Positions 14,388-23,653 are shown, counted from the first letter of the stretch. The stretch: 45,721 nt of DNA from Clostridiales bacterium (GCA_021107455.1 JAIOSU010000178.1:1-45721), one strand, 5' to 3'. Notes: a model not told the origin generated them from the sequence alone. Numbers and translations: made by a program.

Positions 14388-15236
14388 ATGCAAGTATTCA
14401 ATGAAATAAATGCGCTCAAACAAGCACTTTCCTCAGAAAGGAAAGAAGGGAAAAAAATCGGATTTGTTCCAACAATGGGGTTTTTCCATGAAGGACACTT
14501 GTCTCTCATGAAGCAAGCCAAGAATGAAACGAATTGCGTTGTAGTAAGTATATTTGTCAATCCGACCCAATTTGGACCCGGAGAGGATTTTGAATCTTAC
14601 CCAAGAGATTTGAATAGAGATCTAAAACTATGTGAGGATGTTGGTGTGAATTATGTTTTCACTCCAGACGTAAGTGAGATGTATCCTACCGGTTACTCCA
14701 CTTATGTAGAATGCGAGGGAGGTATCACCAAAACACTTTGTGGGGCGAGCAGACCTGGACATTTCAAAGGGGTCACATCGGTTGTCAATAAATTGTTCAA
14801 CATAGTTGAGCCAGATCTCGCCTTTTTTGGACAAAAAGACGCACAACAAGTTGCTGTTCTTGAAAAAATGGTCAGAGATTTAAATATGAACCTCAAAATC
14901 ATTCCTTGCCCGATCAAGAGGGAAAATGATGGTTTGGCAATGAGTTCAAGAAATGTTTACCTGAATGAGGATGAGCGAAAAGATGCTTTGGTACTGAGCC
15001 AGTCGCTGAAAATCGCATCAGAGCTTATCGCAAATGGTGAGACAGATGCAAAAAGCATAATTGATCAAATGAAATCGCACATAATGACTGCATCCAGTGC
15101 GGTGATTGATTACGTTCAAATCGTGGACAACAGTGATTTATCAGATATTGACACCGTAAAAGGTGAAGTTTTGTTTGCAGTGGCTGTAAGAATTGGAAGG
15201 ACCAGATTGATTGACAATATGAGGATGACAATCTGA
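14388..15236 (+). CDS. panC: Pantothenate synthetase
   Basis: 282 residues, the normal family length. Condenses pantoate with beta-alanine using ATP through a pantoyl-adenylate. The nucleotidyl-transferase motif is FVPTMGFFHEGHLSL (HEGH as the HxGH motif), with FVNPTQF, FGQKDAQQ and AMSSRNVYL further on. It follows panB by 17 bases with AGAGGTG as the ribosome binding site and precedes panD, which supplies its beta-alanine. Confidence 0.97.
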   Translation: MQVFNEINALKQALSSERKEGKKIGFVPTMGFFHEGHLSLMKQAKNETNCVVVSIFVNPTQFGPGEDFESYPRDLNRDLKLCEDVGVNYVFTPDVSEMYPTGYSTYVECEGGITKTLCGASRPGHFKGVTSVVNKLFNIVEPDLAFFGQKDAQQVAVLEKMVRDLNMNLKIIPCPIKRENDGLAMSSRNVYLNEDERKDALVLSQSLKIASELIANGETDAKSIIDQMKSHIMTASSAVIDYVQIVDNSDLSDIDTVKGEVLFAVAVRIGRTRLIDNMRMTI

Positions 15237-15257
15237 TTAGGCATATAGGAGGAAAAT

Positions 15258-15641
15258 ATGTTGTTACACATGTATAAAAGTAAAATTCATAGAGCCACAG
15301 TAACTGAGGCCAATTTAAATTATGTCGGAAGCATCACTATAGATCAGGATTTACTCGACGCGGCTGGAATTTTGCCTGGGGAAAAGGTGCAAATAGTGAA
15401 TAACAACAATGGCGCCAGACTTGAGACTTACACCATATCAGGTGAACGTGGAAGTGGAGTCATCTGCTTGAACGGTGCAGCTGCGCGATTGGTTCAGCCG
15501 GGTGATGTGGTCATAATCATTGCATATTGTATCTTGGACCGAGAAGAAGCCAAAACTTTTGAACCCGATGTCGTATTTTTGGATTCGAACAATAAAATAG
15601 TCGAAATTACCCATGAAGAAAAGCATGGTGAAATCAAATAA
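15258..15641 (+). CDS. panD: Aspartate 1-decarboxylase proenzyme
   Basis: 127 residues. Decarboxylates aspartate to beta-alanine using a pyruvoyl group formed by self-cleavage at Gly-Ser. The cleavage site is in NYVGSITID (Ser about residue 28), and the [16 protein letters not shown] segment is conserved. Start at ATG 15258 with AGGAGG 5 bases upstream. Last gene of the pan operon. Confidence 0.97.
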   Translation: MLLHMYKSKIHRATVTEANLNYVGSITIDQDLLDAAGILPGEKVQIVNNNNGARLETYTISGERGSGVICLNGAAARLVQPGDVVIIIAYCILDREEAKTFEPDVVFLDSNNKIVEITHEEKHGEIK

Positions 15642-15657
15642 ATGAAATAAAAGACAT

Positions 15658-15686
15658 TTGTCACCGCAAAGGTTTTGTGTTAGAAT
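15658..15686 (+). promoter_or_regulatory. Predicted promoter of murB
   Basis: TTGTCA (15658-15663), 17-bp spacer, TAGAAT (15681-15686) with extended TG at 15678-15679. Located between panD and murB. Confidence 0.65.
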
Positions 15687-15726
15687 GTTTTAGGGTTTTA
15701 CACAAGACAATTGATTGGAGTAAATA

Positions 15727-16629
15727 ATGGTATTAGAATCTTTAAGAAAAATTTATAGAGAACATCAGATTTTACCTGATGAACCAATGGCGAATCACAC
15801 CTCTTTTAGGATTGGCGGTCCAGCAAAAATTCTTGTTTTACCGGAAAATTCAGATCAGATTGTGAAAACTATCCGATTGTGTAAAGAAGTGGAACAGCCT
15901 TACCTGATCATGGGAAATGGCTCAAACATTTTGGTTGAGGATGAAGGAATTGATGCTCTTATCATAAAAATTTCCGAACAGATGAGTTCTGTTGAGTTTG
16001 ATGGAAATACCGTTATTGCGGAATCTGGTGTATTGCTTTCGAAGTTGTCCAAGATGATTCAGAGAGAATCACTGAAAGGTTTTGAGTTCGCATCAGGAAT
16101 TCCAGGAACATTGGGAGGCGCCATTTTCATGAATGCCGGTGCTTATGATGGAGAAATCAAAGATGTCATTGAGTGGGTGGAAGTCATAACTCCGGAAGAT
16201 GAGATCGTTAGACTGGATACCGAGGCTTTGGCATTTAATTATCGTACAAGCGTAGTTCGTGATAAAGGATACATTGTGTTGAGATGTGCCTTGAAACTCG
16301 AAAAAGGCGACCCTATGATCATCCAGGAAATCATCAATGAACTCACTTATAAAAGAGTATCAAGACAACCGCTCGAGTATCCTAGTGCGGGGAGTACTTT
16401 TAAAAGACCTCCAGGACATTATGCTGGACAACTCATTGAAGATGCCGGTTTAAGAGGATTGCGACATGGCGATGCTCAGGTTTCAGAAAAACATTGTGGC
16501 TTTGTGATCAATGTGGGAAAAGCTACCTGTAATGAGGTCATGGATCTGATCAGAGTGATTCAGAAGGTCGTTAAGGATACTTTTGATGTCGATCTTGAAA
16601 GAGAAGTCCGCATATTTGGAAAAGAATAA
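15727..16629 (+). CDS. murB: UDP-N-acetylenolpyruvoylglucosamine reductase
   Basis: 300 residues. FAD-dependent reduction of UDP-GlcNAc-enolpyruvate to UDP-MurNAc in peptidoglycan synthesis. FAD-binding PCMH motifs are present (RIGGPAKILVLP, GNGSNILV, SGIPGTLGGAIFMNAGAYDG), followed by NYRTSVVRD and the catalytic-serine region SAGSTFKRPPGHYAGQLIE. Lack of the large insert places it in the shorter type II group. It stands before the PHP-rapZ-yvcK genes, as in many Clostridia. Confidence 0.97.
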   Translation: MVLESLRKIYREHQILPDEPMANHTSFRIGGPAKILVLPENSDQIVKTIRLCKEVEQPYLIMGNGSNILVEDEGIDALIIKISEQMSSVEFDGNTVIAESGVLLSKLSKMIQRESLKGFEFASGIPGTLGGAIFMNAGAYDGEIKDVIEWVEVITPEDEIVRLDTEALAFNYRTSVVRDKGYIVLRCALKLEKGDPMIIQEIINELTYKRVSRQPLEYPSAGSTFKRPPGHYAGQLIEDAGLRGLRHGDAQVSEKHCGFVINVGKATCNEVMDLIRVIQKVVKDTFDVDLEREVRIFGKE

Positions 16630-16637
16630 AATTTTGA

Positions 16638-16668
16638 GCGCTCATATCATTGATTGAGCGCCTTTTTT
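16638..16668 (+). terminator. Intrinsic terminator of murB
   Basis: GCGCTCA (16638-16644) and TGAGCGC (16655-16661), with an inner ATC/GAT pairing and a T6 tail. Confidence 0.8.
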
Positions 16669-16742
16669 ATTGGATGAGTGATTTTATTGAGTAAAAAATT
16701 GGTATAATATAATATAATGAAAATGGAAAGTAGGTGATGTGC

Positions 16743-17471
16743 ATGAGAATCAAAGGTGATTATCATATGCATTCGAGATACAGTGGAGACAGCAACAATG
16801 ATCTTGAGGCGATTGTTCAAAGAGCCATTGAGCTCGGTCTTGAAGAAATCGCCATAACAGATCATGGTCCCAGCCATAACGGGTATGGCATAAAAAGAAT
16901 TGAATACTGGGTTTTAAGAAGAGAAATTGATCATTTGAATGAAAAGTATCCTCAGATCAAAGTGCTTTTGGGTATAGAAGCAAATATTTTGGGTGTTGAC
17001 GGAAAGATCGATCTAGATGAGGAAATGTTCGAACTGAATGATTGGGTGAACGCAGGATATCATTTTGGAAGCAATTTGAAAAATGATTACAAAATTCATC
17101 TGGACAATATCTTAAGCAAATTTTCCAAAAAGATTTTTAACCGTGCCAAGACCAATAACACCAAAGCAATGATCAATGCCATGAGAAACAATAAGATCGA
17201 TATGATCACACATCCAGGAGCAAAAGGCCCAATTGATGTCGAAGCTGTAGCAAAGGTGGCTGCGGAAACTGGGACAATGCTTGAAATTAATAATAGTCAT
17301 GGTCATTTGACCACTGAGGAGATCATGATAGCTATGAAGTATCCAGTGAAGTTCGTGCTGAATAGCGATGCGCATAAGATAGAGAACATCGGCAGTGTTG
17401 AAGATTCCATTTCAAGAGTAATTGAAGCTGGACTGGATCCTACAAGAGTATACAATATCTTTATAGAATAG
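16743..17471 (+). CDS. PHP-domain phosphatase of the YcdX/PolX-like type
   Basis: 242 residues. ATG 16743 is chosen over ATG 16734 because TAGGTGA (16730-16736) sits at the right distance. PHP metal ligands are visible: YHMHSRYSGD at the N-terminus, ITDHGPSH, LGIEANIL, MITHPG, and a late NSDAHK. Single-domain PHP proteins of this type hydrolyse phosphomonoesters. In Clostridia the gene commonly sits between murB and rapZ, as here. Substrate unknown. An extended -10 (TGGTATAAT, 16700-16708) may provide its promoter. Confidence 0.88.
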   Translation: MRIKGDYHMHSRYSGDSNNDLEAIVQRAIELGLEEIAITDHGPSHNGYGIKRIEYWVLRREIDHLNEKYPQIKVLLGIEANILGVDGKIDLDEEMFELNDWVNAGYHFGSNLKNDYKIHLDNILSKFSKKIFNRAKTNNTKAMINAMRNNKIDMITHPGAKGPIDVEAVAKVAAETGTMLEINNSHGHLTTEEIMIAMKYPVKFVLNSDAHKIENIGSVEDSISRVIEAGLDPTRVYNIFIE

Positions 17472-17486
17472 TCGGAGGAGGCCATC

Positions 17487-18347
17487 ATGAATTTCATTAT
17501 AATATCTGGTCAATCAGGTGCTGGAAAAAGTCAGGCAAAAAAAGTATTTGAAGATCTGGGGTTTTATTGTGTGGATAATCTTCCACCTTCTTTGATTCCA
17601 AGCTTTATTGAACTATTGGAGCAGAGTTCCGAGAATATTTCCAATATCGCACTCGTCATAGATATCAGAGGTGGAAAATTTTTCAAAGATCTTGAAAACA
17701 ATTTGAATCTACTGAAGAGCAAAGAGTATCCTTACAAAATATTTTACTTTGAGGCCAATGACGATGTGATACTAAAAAGATTCAAAGAGACTCGAAGAAC
17801 TCATCCTTTAGATCCAAGTGGCAGGATTGAAGATGCCATCAAAGCTGAAAAAGATATATTGGAGACATTGAAAAATAAAGCGGATTATGTGATAAACACA
17901 AGCACTACCAATCAAGCAGAACTGAAAAACGAGATATCAAGATACCTTGAAATCGACGAGACAGAAAACAAGATAACATTGACACTCATATCTTTTGGTT
18001 TCAAAAAGGGAGTACCACTCGATTCGGATTTTGTGTTTGATGTCAGATTTCTTCCCAATCCGTTCTACATTGAATCCTTGAGAGGATTGACTGGAAATGA
18101 TGCTTCAGTCAGCGATTACGTTTTGGGATTCGAGGAGAGCAATACACTGATGGTACATATCAAGAACCTGCTGGATTACTCACTTTCCTGTTTTGAAAAG
18201 GATGGTAGGATGCAGCTGGTTGTTTCTATTGGGTGTACTGGTGGGCAACATCGTTCTGTGACATTCATCAACGCACTTGCGAAACATTTTGATGATCATG
18301 GCTACAACATTAAAGTTGTACATCGTGACATCAAAAAGGAAGCGTAA
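17487..18347 (+). CDS. rapZ: RNase adapter / nucleotide-binding protein RapZ (YvcJ)
   Basis: 286 residues, normal length. N-terminal P-loop (GQSGAGKSQAKKVFEDLGF, from residue 8) with the family motif YCVDNLPPSLIP, and a C-terminal domain with FDVRFLPNPFY, LRGLTG, IGCTGGQHRSV. In enterobacteria RapZ directs RNase E to the glmZ sRNA and binds UDP-GlcNAc; in Firmicutes YvcJ is a GTP/ATPase linked to competence. Ribosome binding site GGAGGAG at 17474-17480. It precedes yvcK by 6 bases, a conserved operon. Confidence 0.96.
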   Translation: MNFIIISGQSGAGKSQAKKVFEDLGFYCVDNLPPSLIPSFIELLEQSSENISNIALVIDIRGGKFFKDLENNLNLLKSKEYPYKIFYFEANDDVILKRFKETRRTHPLDPSGRIEDAIKAEKDILETLKNKADYVINTSTTNQAELKNEISRYLEIDETENKITLTLISFGFKKGVPLDSDFVFDVRFLPNPFYIESLRGLTGNDASVSDYVLGFEESNTLMVHIKNLLDYSLSCFEKDGRMQLVVSIGCTGGQHRSVTFINALAKHFDDHGYNIKVVHRDIKKEA

Positions 18348-18353
18348 TTAATT

Positions 18354-19331
18354 ATGGTGAATATCGTTGCCCTTGGGGGCGGAACGGGTTTATCCATAAT
18401 TTTACGTGGACTCAAAGAAATATCCACTAACATCACTGCTATTGTCACTGTAGCTGATGATGGCGGAGGGTCAGGTGTTTTGCGTGAGGACCTTGGCATG
18501 CTGCCACCGGGAGATGTCAGAAACTGCATATTGGCTCTTGCCAACAAAGAACCTATTCTACAAGATCTCTTTCAGTATCGATTTGAGGAAGGGCGACTCA
18601 AAGGTCAAAATTTTGGGAATCTGATGATTGCTGCCATGGTTGGAATATCGGATAACTTTGAGATGGCGATTCGTAAGATCTCAGATATTTTCGCCATAAC
18701 CGGTGAGGTTTTTCCAGTTTCTGAAGAAGACCTGACTTTATTTGCTGAACTTGCAGGAGGGACCATTGTTGCCGGGGAATCAAACATTCCTTATGAGGTG
18801 ATCAAAAGAAAATCAAAAATCGAGCGCATTTGGATTGAACCTACAGACGCTAGAACCAGTAGGCAAGTAGTAGATCGAATCAAAAAGGCCGATATGATTG
18901 TACTCGGACCCGGCAGTCTTTATACCAGTATCATACCGAATTTGTTGATCACCGGGGTGGTTGATGCAATCAACGAGTGCGATGCCTCGATTTTTTATAT
19001 CTCCAATATTATGACTCAACCGGGTGAGACCGATGGGCTTAGTGCTGGAGAACATCTTAAGCTCATTTTTAAGCATACAATTCTGAATCGCGTGGATTAT
19101 CTCGTCGCCAATAGTGGTGTAGCCAGTGATGAAATTGTATCAAGATATGTCAATGAATCTGCTGAAATGGTTAAAATCACTGAGGAAGACAAAACTTATC
19201 TCATGAATGAAAAAATTGGTCTGATTGAGGGTGATTTCATTGATGTCAAGAAAGGTTATGTACGGCATAATGCGTCTGTCATCAGCAAGGAACTGTTGGC
19301 ATACATTGAAAAAGTGTATGATCGTGGATGA
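18354..19331 (+). CDS. yvcK: YvcK/GlmR-type gluconeogenesis and cell-wall factor
   Basis: 325 residues with a CofD-like fold: LGGGTGLSIILRGLK at the N-terminus, VADDGGGSGVLR, LPPGDVRNCI, NFGNLMIAA and LGPGSLYTSIIPNLL. In Bacillus this protein (GlmR) binds UDP-GlcNAc and stimulates GlmS, supporting growth on gluconeogenic substrates. Usually followed by whiA; here a tryptophanase gene and a terminator intervene. Confidence 0.96.
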   Translation: MVNIVALGGGTGLSIILRGLKEISTNITAIVTVADDGGGSGVLREDLGMLPPGDVRNCILALANKEPILQDLFQYRFEEGRLKGQNFGNLMIAAMVGISDNFEMAIRKISDIFAITGEVFPVSEEDLTLFAELAGGTIVAGESNIPYEVIKRKSKIERIWIEPTDARTSRQVVDRIKKADMIVLGPGSLYTSIIPNLLITGVVDAINECDASIFYISNIMTQPGETDGLSAGEHLKLIFKHTILNRVDYLVANSGVASDEIVSRYVNESAEMVKITEEDKTYLMNEKIGLIEGDFIDVKKGYVRHNASVISKELLAYIEKVYDRG

Positions 19332-19353
19332 TCTGAATAAAAAAAATTATATG

Positions 19354-19391
19354 GTCACATGGAAATTTTTTTTCCTATGTGGCTTTTTTTT
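19354..19391 (+). terminator. Intrinsic terminator after yvcK
   Basis: GTCACATGG and CCTATGTGGC form a stem with G-T wobbles around a T-rich loop, followed by T8. Confidence 0.75.
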
Positions 19392-19409
19392 ATTGTATAA
19401 TGAAAATAG

Positions 19410-19440
19410 CTAAAAAATTTTAAGCCATAAAATTTTTTAG
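19410..19440. repeat. 13-bp AT-rich inverted repeat upstream of tnaA
   Basis: CTAAAAAATTTTA (19410-19422) and TAAAATTTTTTAG (19428-19440) are perfect inverted copies with a 5-base centre. The stretch 19392-19536 otherwise holds TTGACT (19443) and TTGACA (19457) without a convincing -10. No TnaC-like leader peptide with Trp and Pro was found. Confidence 0.5.
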
Positions 19441-19536
19441 TATTGACTGAGTAGAATTGACAGTGTGATTTGCAAAGGTAATGCTCTTATCTTTTAAAAA
19501 ATTCACCTTCTAAAAAAATCAGAGGAGGCATTTTTT

Positions 19537-20919
19537 ATGGCAAAAAGAGTACCGGAACCATTTAAGATTAAAATGGTCGAAAAAATCAGCATCATTCCTA
19601 AAGAGGAAAGAGAAAAAAGATTAGTTGAAGCAGGTTACAACCCATTTTCACTAAGAGCGGAAGATATTTATATCGATTTGCTGACAGATAGTGGAACTGG
19701 AGCAATGAGTGACCGCCAATGGGCAGCCATCATGATCGGCGATGAATCCTATGCGGGAAGTAGATCTTTTTATGCACTTGAAGAAGTAGTTCAAAAAATC
19801 ACTGGTTACAAGTATATTATTCCAACACATCAAGGTCGTGGTGCGGAACAAGTTGTTTTACCAAATTTGGTGAAGCACAAAGGACAATACGTCCTCAACA
19901 ACATGCATTTTGATACTACTATGGGTCACGTGCTTCTTGCAGGTGGCAAACCAATCAACCTAATAGATGACAAAGCATTCGACACAGATAAATACGATGA
20001 TTTCAAAGGTGATTTCAATCTTTAGCAATTGGAAGCGTTTATAAGCGAACATGGAGTAGAGAATATTTCCGCTTTGATCATCACAGTGACTTGCAACTCA
20101 TCTGGTGGACAGCCAATTTCTATGGAAAACATCAAGGGTGCAAGTGAGATTGCTCATCGTCACGGGTTGTCTGTATGGATTGACGCTGCAAGATATGCAG
20201 AAAATGCATATTTCATCAAAACCAGAGAAAAAGGTTATGAAGACAAATCAGTTCTAGAAATCGCGCAAGAAATGTTCAGTTATGCTGATGGCATGATGAT
20301 GAGTGCGAAGAAAGACGGTATTGTCAACATGGGCGGTCTGATTGCCATCAAAGATGACGAGGACTTTTATAACATTTGCCGTTCAACAGTAGTACCAATG
20401 GAAGGCTTTCCAACTTATGGCGGATTGGCTGGACGTGATATGCAGGCACTTGCTGTTGGTCTCGAGGAGGGCTTGGACTACAGTTATTTAGATTATAGAA
20501 TCTCACAAGTCAAATACTTGGGTGATCGACTCCGTGAAGCTGGAGTCCCAATCCAATATCCAACGGGTGGTCATGCTGTGTTTGTGGACTGTAAAAAATT
20601 ATGTCCTCAAATTCCTTACTATGAATTCCCGGCACAAGCTGTTTGTAACGCTGTTTATATCGAAAGCGGTGTAAGACCTGTTGAAATCGGATCTTTCTTA
20701 CTCGGAAGAGATGATGAGACCGGTGAACCACTTGAGTCTCCACTCGAACTTATGAGACTTACAATACCAAGACGTGTCTATACAAACGACCACATGGACT
20801 ATGTTGCTGATGCGGTGATTAAAGTCGCAGAATATGCCAAGACTTTGAAAGGTTTTGAGTTTGATTATGAGCCTAAGGTATTGAGACATTTCACAGCAAA
20901 ATTGAAGCCAGTAAAATAA
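19537..20919 (+). CDS. tnaA: Tryptophanase interrupted by an in-frame UAG at codon 163
   Basis: Reading through one TAG (20023-20025) gives a 460-codon frame of normal tryptophanase length. Tryptophanase splits tryptophan to indole, pyruvate and ammonia with PLP. Motifs: [50 protein letters not shown] (PLP lysine), [24 protein letters not shown]. The VEIGSF segment favours tryptophanase over tyrosine phenol-lyase. The UAG replaces a residue that is often Lys or Glu in homologues (FKGDxxL-K-x-L), so one base change from AAG or GAG explains it. No frameshift or other damage is seen, and the downstream part lacks its own ribosome binding site. It may be a recent pseudogene, a readthrough gene or a sequencing error. 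Ribosome binding site AGAGGAGG at 19519-19526. Confidence 0.85.
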
Positions 20920-20932
20920 GATAAAAATTTTC

Positions 20933-20988
20933 AAAAGACGCATTAAAAAACACCCTTAATTAAGGGCTCGTTTGGTAATGCGTCTTTT
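20933..20988 (+). terminator. Nested-hairpin terminator of tnaA
   Basis: Outer stem AAAAGACGCATTA (20933-20945) with TAATGCGTCTTTT (from 20976). Inside it is a perfect palindrome CCCTTAATTAAGGG (20953-20966). A T-tract follows. Confidence 0.8.
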
Positions 20989-21035
20989 TTTATGGTATAC
21001 TATTAAGATAATTAATGTGCTAAGTAGGTGATGTC

Positions 21036-21458
21036 TTGAAGAGAGTTTACAGTGCTGGAGGCGTTGTTTTTCTAGGAAACAGCGTACTTATGCTTCAGAA
21101 GATAAACGGAGATTGGGTACTTCCCAAGGGCAAGATTGAAAAGAACGAGACTTCCGAACAAACATCAGTGCGTGAGGTCAGAGAAGAAGCTGGTATAAAG
21201 GCCAGAATCATCAGTCCGATTGGAGAAACCTCATATCGTTTTAAAAATTATTGGTCCAATAACCATGTCATAGAGAAGAGCGTTGTCTGGTATCTAATGA
21301 GAGCTGTCACCACGAATACACATCCTCAAAGAGAGGAAGGTTTTGTCGATGCCAAATTTATCCACGTCGGCAGTGTGGTTCAGCTCGCCAAGTACGATGA
21401 TGAACGCGATATTTTAATGAAAGCGCTTGAAATTATTCAATCGATAGAGGGTGAGTAA
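21036..21458 (+). CDS. Nudix hydrolase
   Basis: 140 residues from TTG 21036 (AGGTGA at 21026-21031). The Nudix box G-x5-E-x7-REVREEAGI is complete (GKIEKNETSEQTSVREVREE, residues about 32-51). Nudix enzymes hydrolyse nucleoside diphosphates linked to another group. In Bacillus a Nudix gene (yvcI) belongs to the yvcI-rapZ-yvcK-whiA cluster, and this is probably its counterpart, displaced next to whiA. Its stop codon is immediately followed by the whiA ATG. Substrate unknown. Confidence 0.93.
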   Translation: MKRVYSAGGVVFLGNSVLMLQKINGDWVLPKGKIEKNETSEQTSVREVREEAGIKARIISPIGETSYRFKNYWSNNHVIEKSVVWYLMRAVTTNTHPQREEGFVDAKFIHVGSVVQLAKYDDERDILMKALEIIQSIEGE

Positions 21459-22412
21459 ATGTCATTTTCGTCTAAAGCAAAAAATGAGCTTGCTCTGATT
21501 CGAACGGAGGGCAAGTGCTGTAATAGAGCGGAACTATCAGGCATAGTCAGAGTCAGTGGAGTTCTTGAGTTCGGCGGAAGAAATCGGATGGATCTTAGAA
21601 TCACCACGGAGAATCCTGCTGTGGCAAGACTTATTTTCATATTGTTTAAAAAAATTTACAAGCAACACAGTGAATTGATCATGAAAGAAAATAGGAATTT
21701 GAACAAACACCATTCCTATGAAATATACATTGAGAATGCGAACGCTATTTTGACGGACCTCGACATACTTCGTTTGACGGAGGACGGTTATGAACTCAAT
21801 GATGACTTACCCGAAAGCCTCTTAAAAAAGCAGTGCTGCAAAAAAGCATACTTAAGGGGCATTTATTTGGGAGGTGGCTCCCTGAGTGCACCTGAAAAAA
21901 GCTATCATCTTGAACTGATCACACATAATCAACAATTCGCAGATCAACTGGTGAGTTTCATGAATTCAAATTATGACCTGGGTTCCAAATCTACCATCAG
22001 AAAGAAAAATTTTATAGTCTATATCAAAGAAAGTGAGAAAATCGTAGATTTTCTCAATGTAATCGGGGCACATCAGACTTTGCTGGATTATGAGAATGTA
22101 AGAATCATCAAGCAAATGAGGAACAATGTCAACCGAGTGGTCAATTGTGAGACGGCTAATCTAACAAAGACAATTGATGCCTCTTATATACAAATCAATG
22201 CAATCAAGGCGATTGATGATTATGAAGGCATCGAATCATTGCCGGAAAAACTCCAGGACATAGCTTATATCAGACTCGAGAACCCCGATGCATCGCTCAA
22301 GGAACTTGGTGAGATGGCAAGTCCACCCATTGGTAAATCGGGAGTCAATCATAGACTTAAGAAAATCATTGAAATTGCTGAAAATATCCAAAGAAGAAGA
22401 GGGAACTTATGA
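21459..22412 (+). CDS. whiA: Sporulation/cell-division regulator WhiA
   Basis: 317 residues. DNA-binding protein with an N-terminal LAGLIDADG-endonuclease-like domain (two halves around KCCNRAELSGIVRVSG and KKAYLRGIYLGGGSL) and a C-terminal helix-turn-helix (SLKELGEMASPPIGKSGVNHRLKKI). It lacks endonuclease activity in studied members and influences division and chromosome segregation. It abuts the Nudix gene and overlaps the next gene by 4 bases. Confidence 0.96.
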   Translation: MSFSSKAKNELALIRTEGKCCNRAELSGIVRVSGVLEFGGRNRMDLRITTENPAVARLIFILFKKIYKQHSELIMKENRNLNKHHSYEIYIENANAILTDLDILRLTEDGYELNDDLPESLLKKQCCKKAYLRGIYLGGGSLSAPEKSYHLELITHNQQFADQLVSFMNSNYDLGSKSTIRKKNFIVYIKESEKIVDFLNVIGAHQTLLDYENVRIIKQMRNNVNRVVNCETANLTKTIDASYIQINAIKAIDDYEGIESLPEKLQDIAYIRLENPDASLKELGEMASPPIGKSGVNHRLKKIIEIAENIQRRRGNL

Positions 22413-23653
22413 AAAAATTGATATTACTATATATTGCAATTATTATGATCTCCACTTCCTGTAGTCTCGATTCAGATTTATTCAAAAGCAACGATCCCGA
22501 CATCAAAAGCTGGGAACTTATTGAATCCAGTGCCGAGAACAGTACTGTGACCATGTCGATCCAACATTCAAGTCCTCTTGCAGTGGAGTGGTTCAAAAGT
22601 GATTTTTCAGATTATCTCAAATCTGAATATGGTATGACCCTAATTGTTGAGGAGCAACCTCTTGAGAAAACCATGCAGATGCTGAAATCCGATCTTACCA
22701 ATGAACTGGAAATCGGACAATATGATCTGGTCATATTTGAGAATAATGGGTTTAAGAGTGCCCTGGAAAGTGGACTTTTGTATACGCCATTTACTGACAA
22801 GTTACCGAACTTGAAAGCTTATATCGATCCAGGTAACTCAGAGTTCAAATTCAAGGACGGTCTGGAAGTAAAAGGCAGTTTAGCGCCATATGGTCGTAAT
22901 CAGTTGTCAATGATTTATGATCAAGATATTTTTTATGAGACCCCTATAAGTTATGATGAACTACTGGAATATGCTAAGGAGTATAACAATGCGTTCGTCT
23001 ATCCTGATCCACGGACTTCACTTGAAGGAGAACTCTTTGTTGTAGGAGTGGCGGTAAGAGATGTGGATATTGACCGTTTGATGACTGTAAAACCCAATAA
23101 GGAAGATGTTTATGCGATTATAGGAGACGGACTTGAGCTTTTAAATGACCTCGAACCTTACATGTACCTTAAAGGGGCACAGTATCCAGTCACCACTGCT
23201 GAAATGGATGAGCTGTTTGCCGGAGGTGAACTTGTATTTTCCATGAATGTAGATTTTGAACATGTGACCAGCAAATTAAAGGAGTATGAATACCCTGAAG
23301 GCGCATCTTCTTTTGTGATTCAAGAGGGAATGATGGGGCTCAACGAGTGGATCGGCATTCCATTCAATGCACCAAACAAGTCAGGAGCCATGGTTGCTAT
23401 CAATGAACTATTATCACCTGATATGCAGGGCTCCAAGTATGAACCAAGAAATTGGGGGAATTTGCCGGTATATGATCCAGAATATACCGATTCCGATGCC
23501 TATGAGTTTATAAAAAGTGTAAAAACAAAGTCAACTTCATTGAAGCAAGATACATTACTGGAATCTCGAATTCCTGAGGTGCCAGTGGAAGTAAGAGCAA
23601 TCATAATCGAGCTTTGGACCGATCACGTTTTGAATCCAACAATCGGAGATTGA
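22409..23653 (+). CDS. Solute-binding lipoprotein, YnjB-like
   Basis: 414 residues. A signal peptide with lipobox ISTSC (Cys18) indicates a lipid-anchored protein. The body has the two-lobe fold of type II substrate-binding proteins, and the end region (WIGIPFNAPNKSGAMVAINELLSP, then WGNLPVYDPEY) resembles YnjB-type ABC binding proteins. No permease or ATPase is adjacent, so it is an orphan receptor or works with transporters encoded elsewhere. It overlaps whiA by ATGA, suggesting co-translation, which is unusual for a transporter component. Ligand unknown. Confidence 0.75.
   Translation: MKKLILLYIAIIMISTSCSLDSDLFKSNDPDIKSWELIESSAENSTVTMSIQHSSPLAVEWFKSDFSDYLKSEYGMTLIVEEQPLEKTMQMLKSDLTNELEIGQYDLVIFENNGFKSALESGLLYTPFTDKLPNLKAYIDPGNSEFKFKDGLEVKGSLAPYGRNQLSMIYDQDIFYETPISYDELLEYAKEYNNAFVYPDPRTSLEGELFVVGVAVRDVDIDRLMTVKPNKEDVYAIIGDGLELLNDLEPYMYLKGAQYPVTTAEMDELFAGGELVFSMNVDFEHVTSKLKEYEYPEGASSFVIQEGMMGLNEWIGIPFNAPNKSGAMVAINELLSPDMQGSKYEPRNWGNLPVYDPEYTDSDAYEFIKSVKTKSTSLKQDTLLESRIPEVPVEVRAIIIELWTDHVLNPTIGD

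Noticed and set aside
19392-19536. A TnaC-like leader peptide for tryptophan-induced control
   Set aside because: The only short frame (starting near 19400) encodes about seven residues without Trp or Pro and is followed by no transcription pause features.
19537-20919. Genome-wide UAG reassignment (e.g. pyrrolysine) to explain the tnaA stop
   Set aside because: At least seven other genes in the window terminate with UAG (ends at 2805, 3127, 8874, 11243, 11919, 17471, 44046), so UAG works as a stop; no pyl genes are visible.
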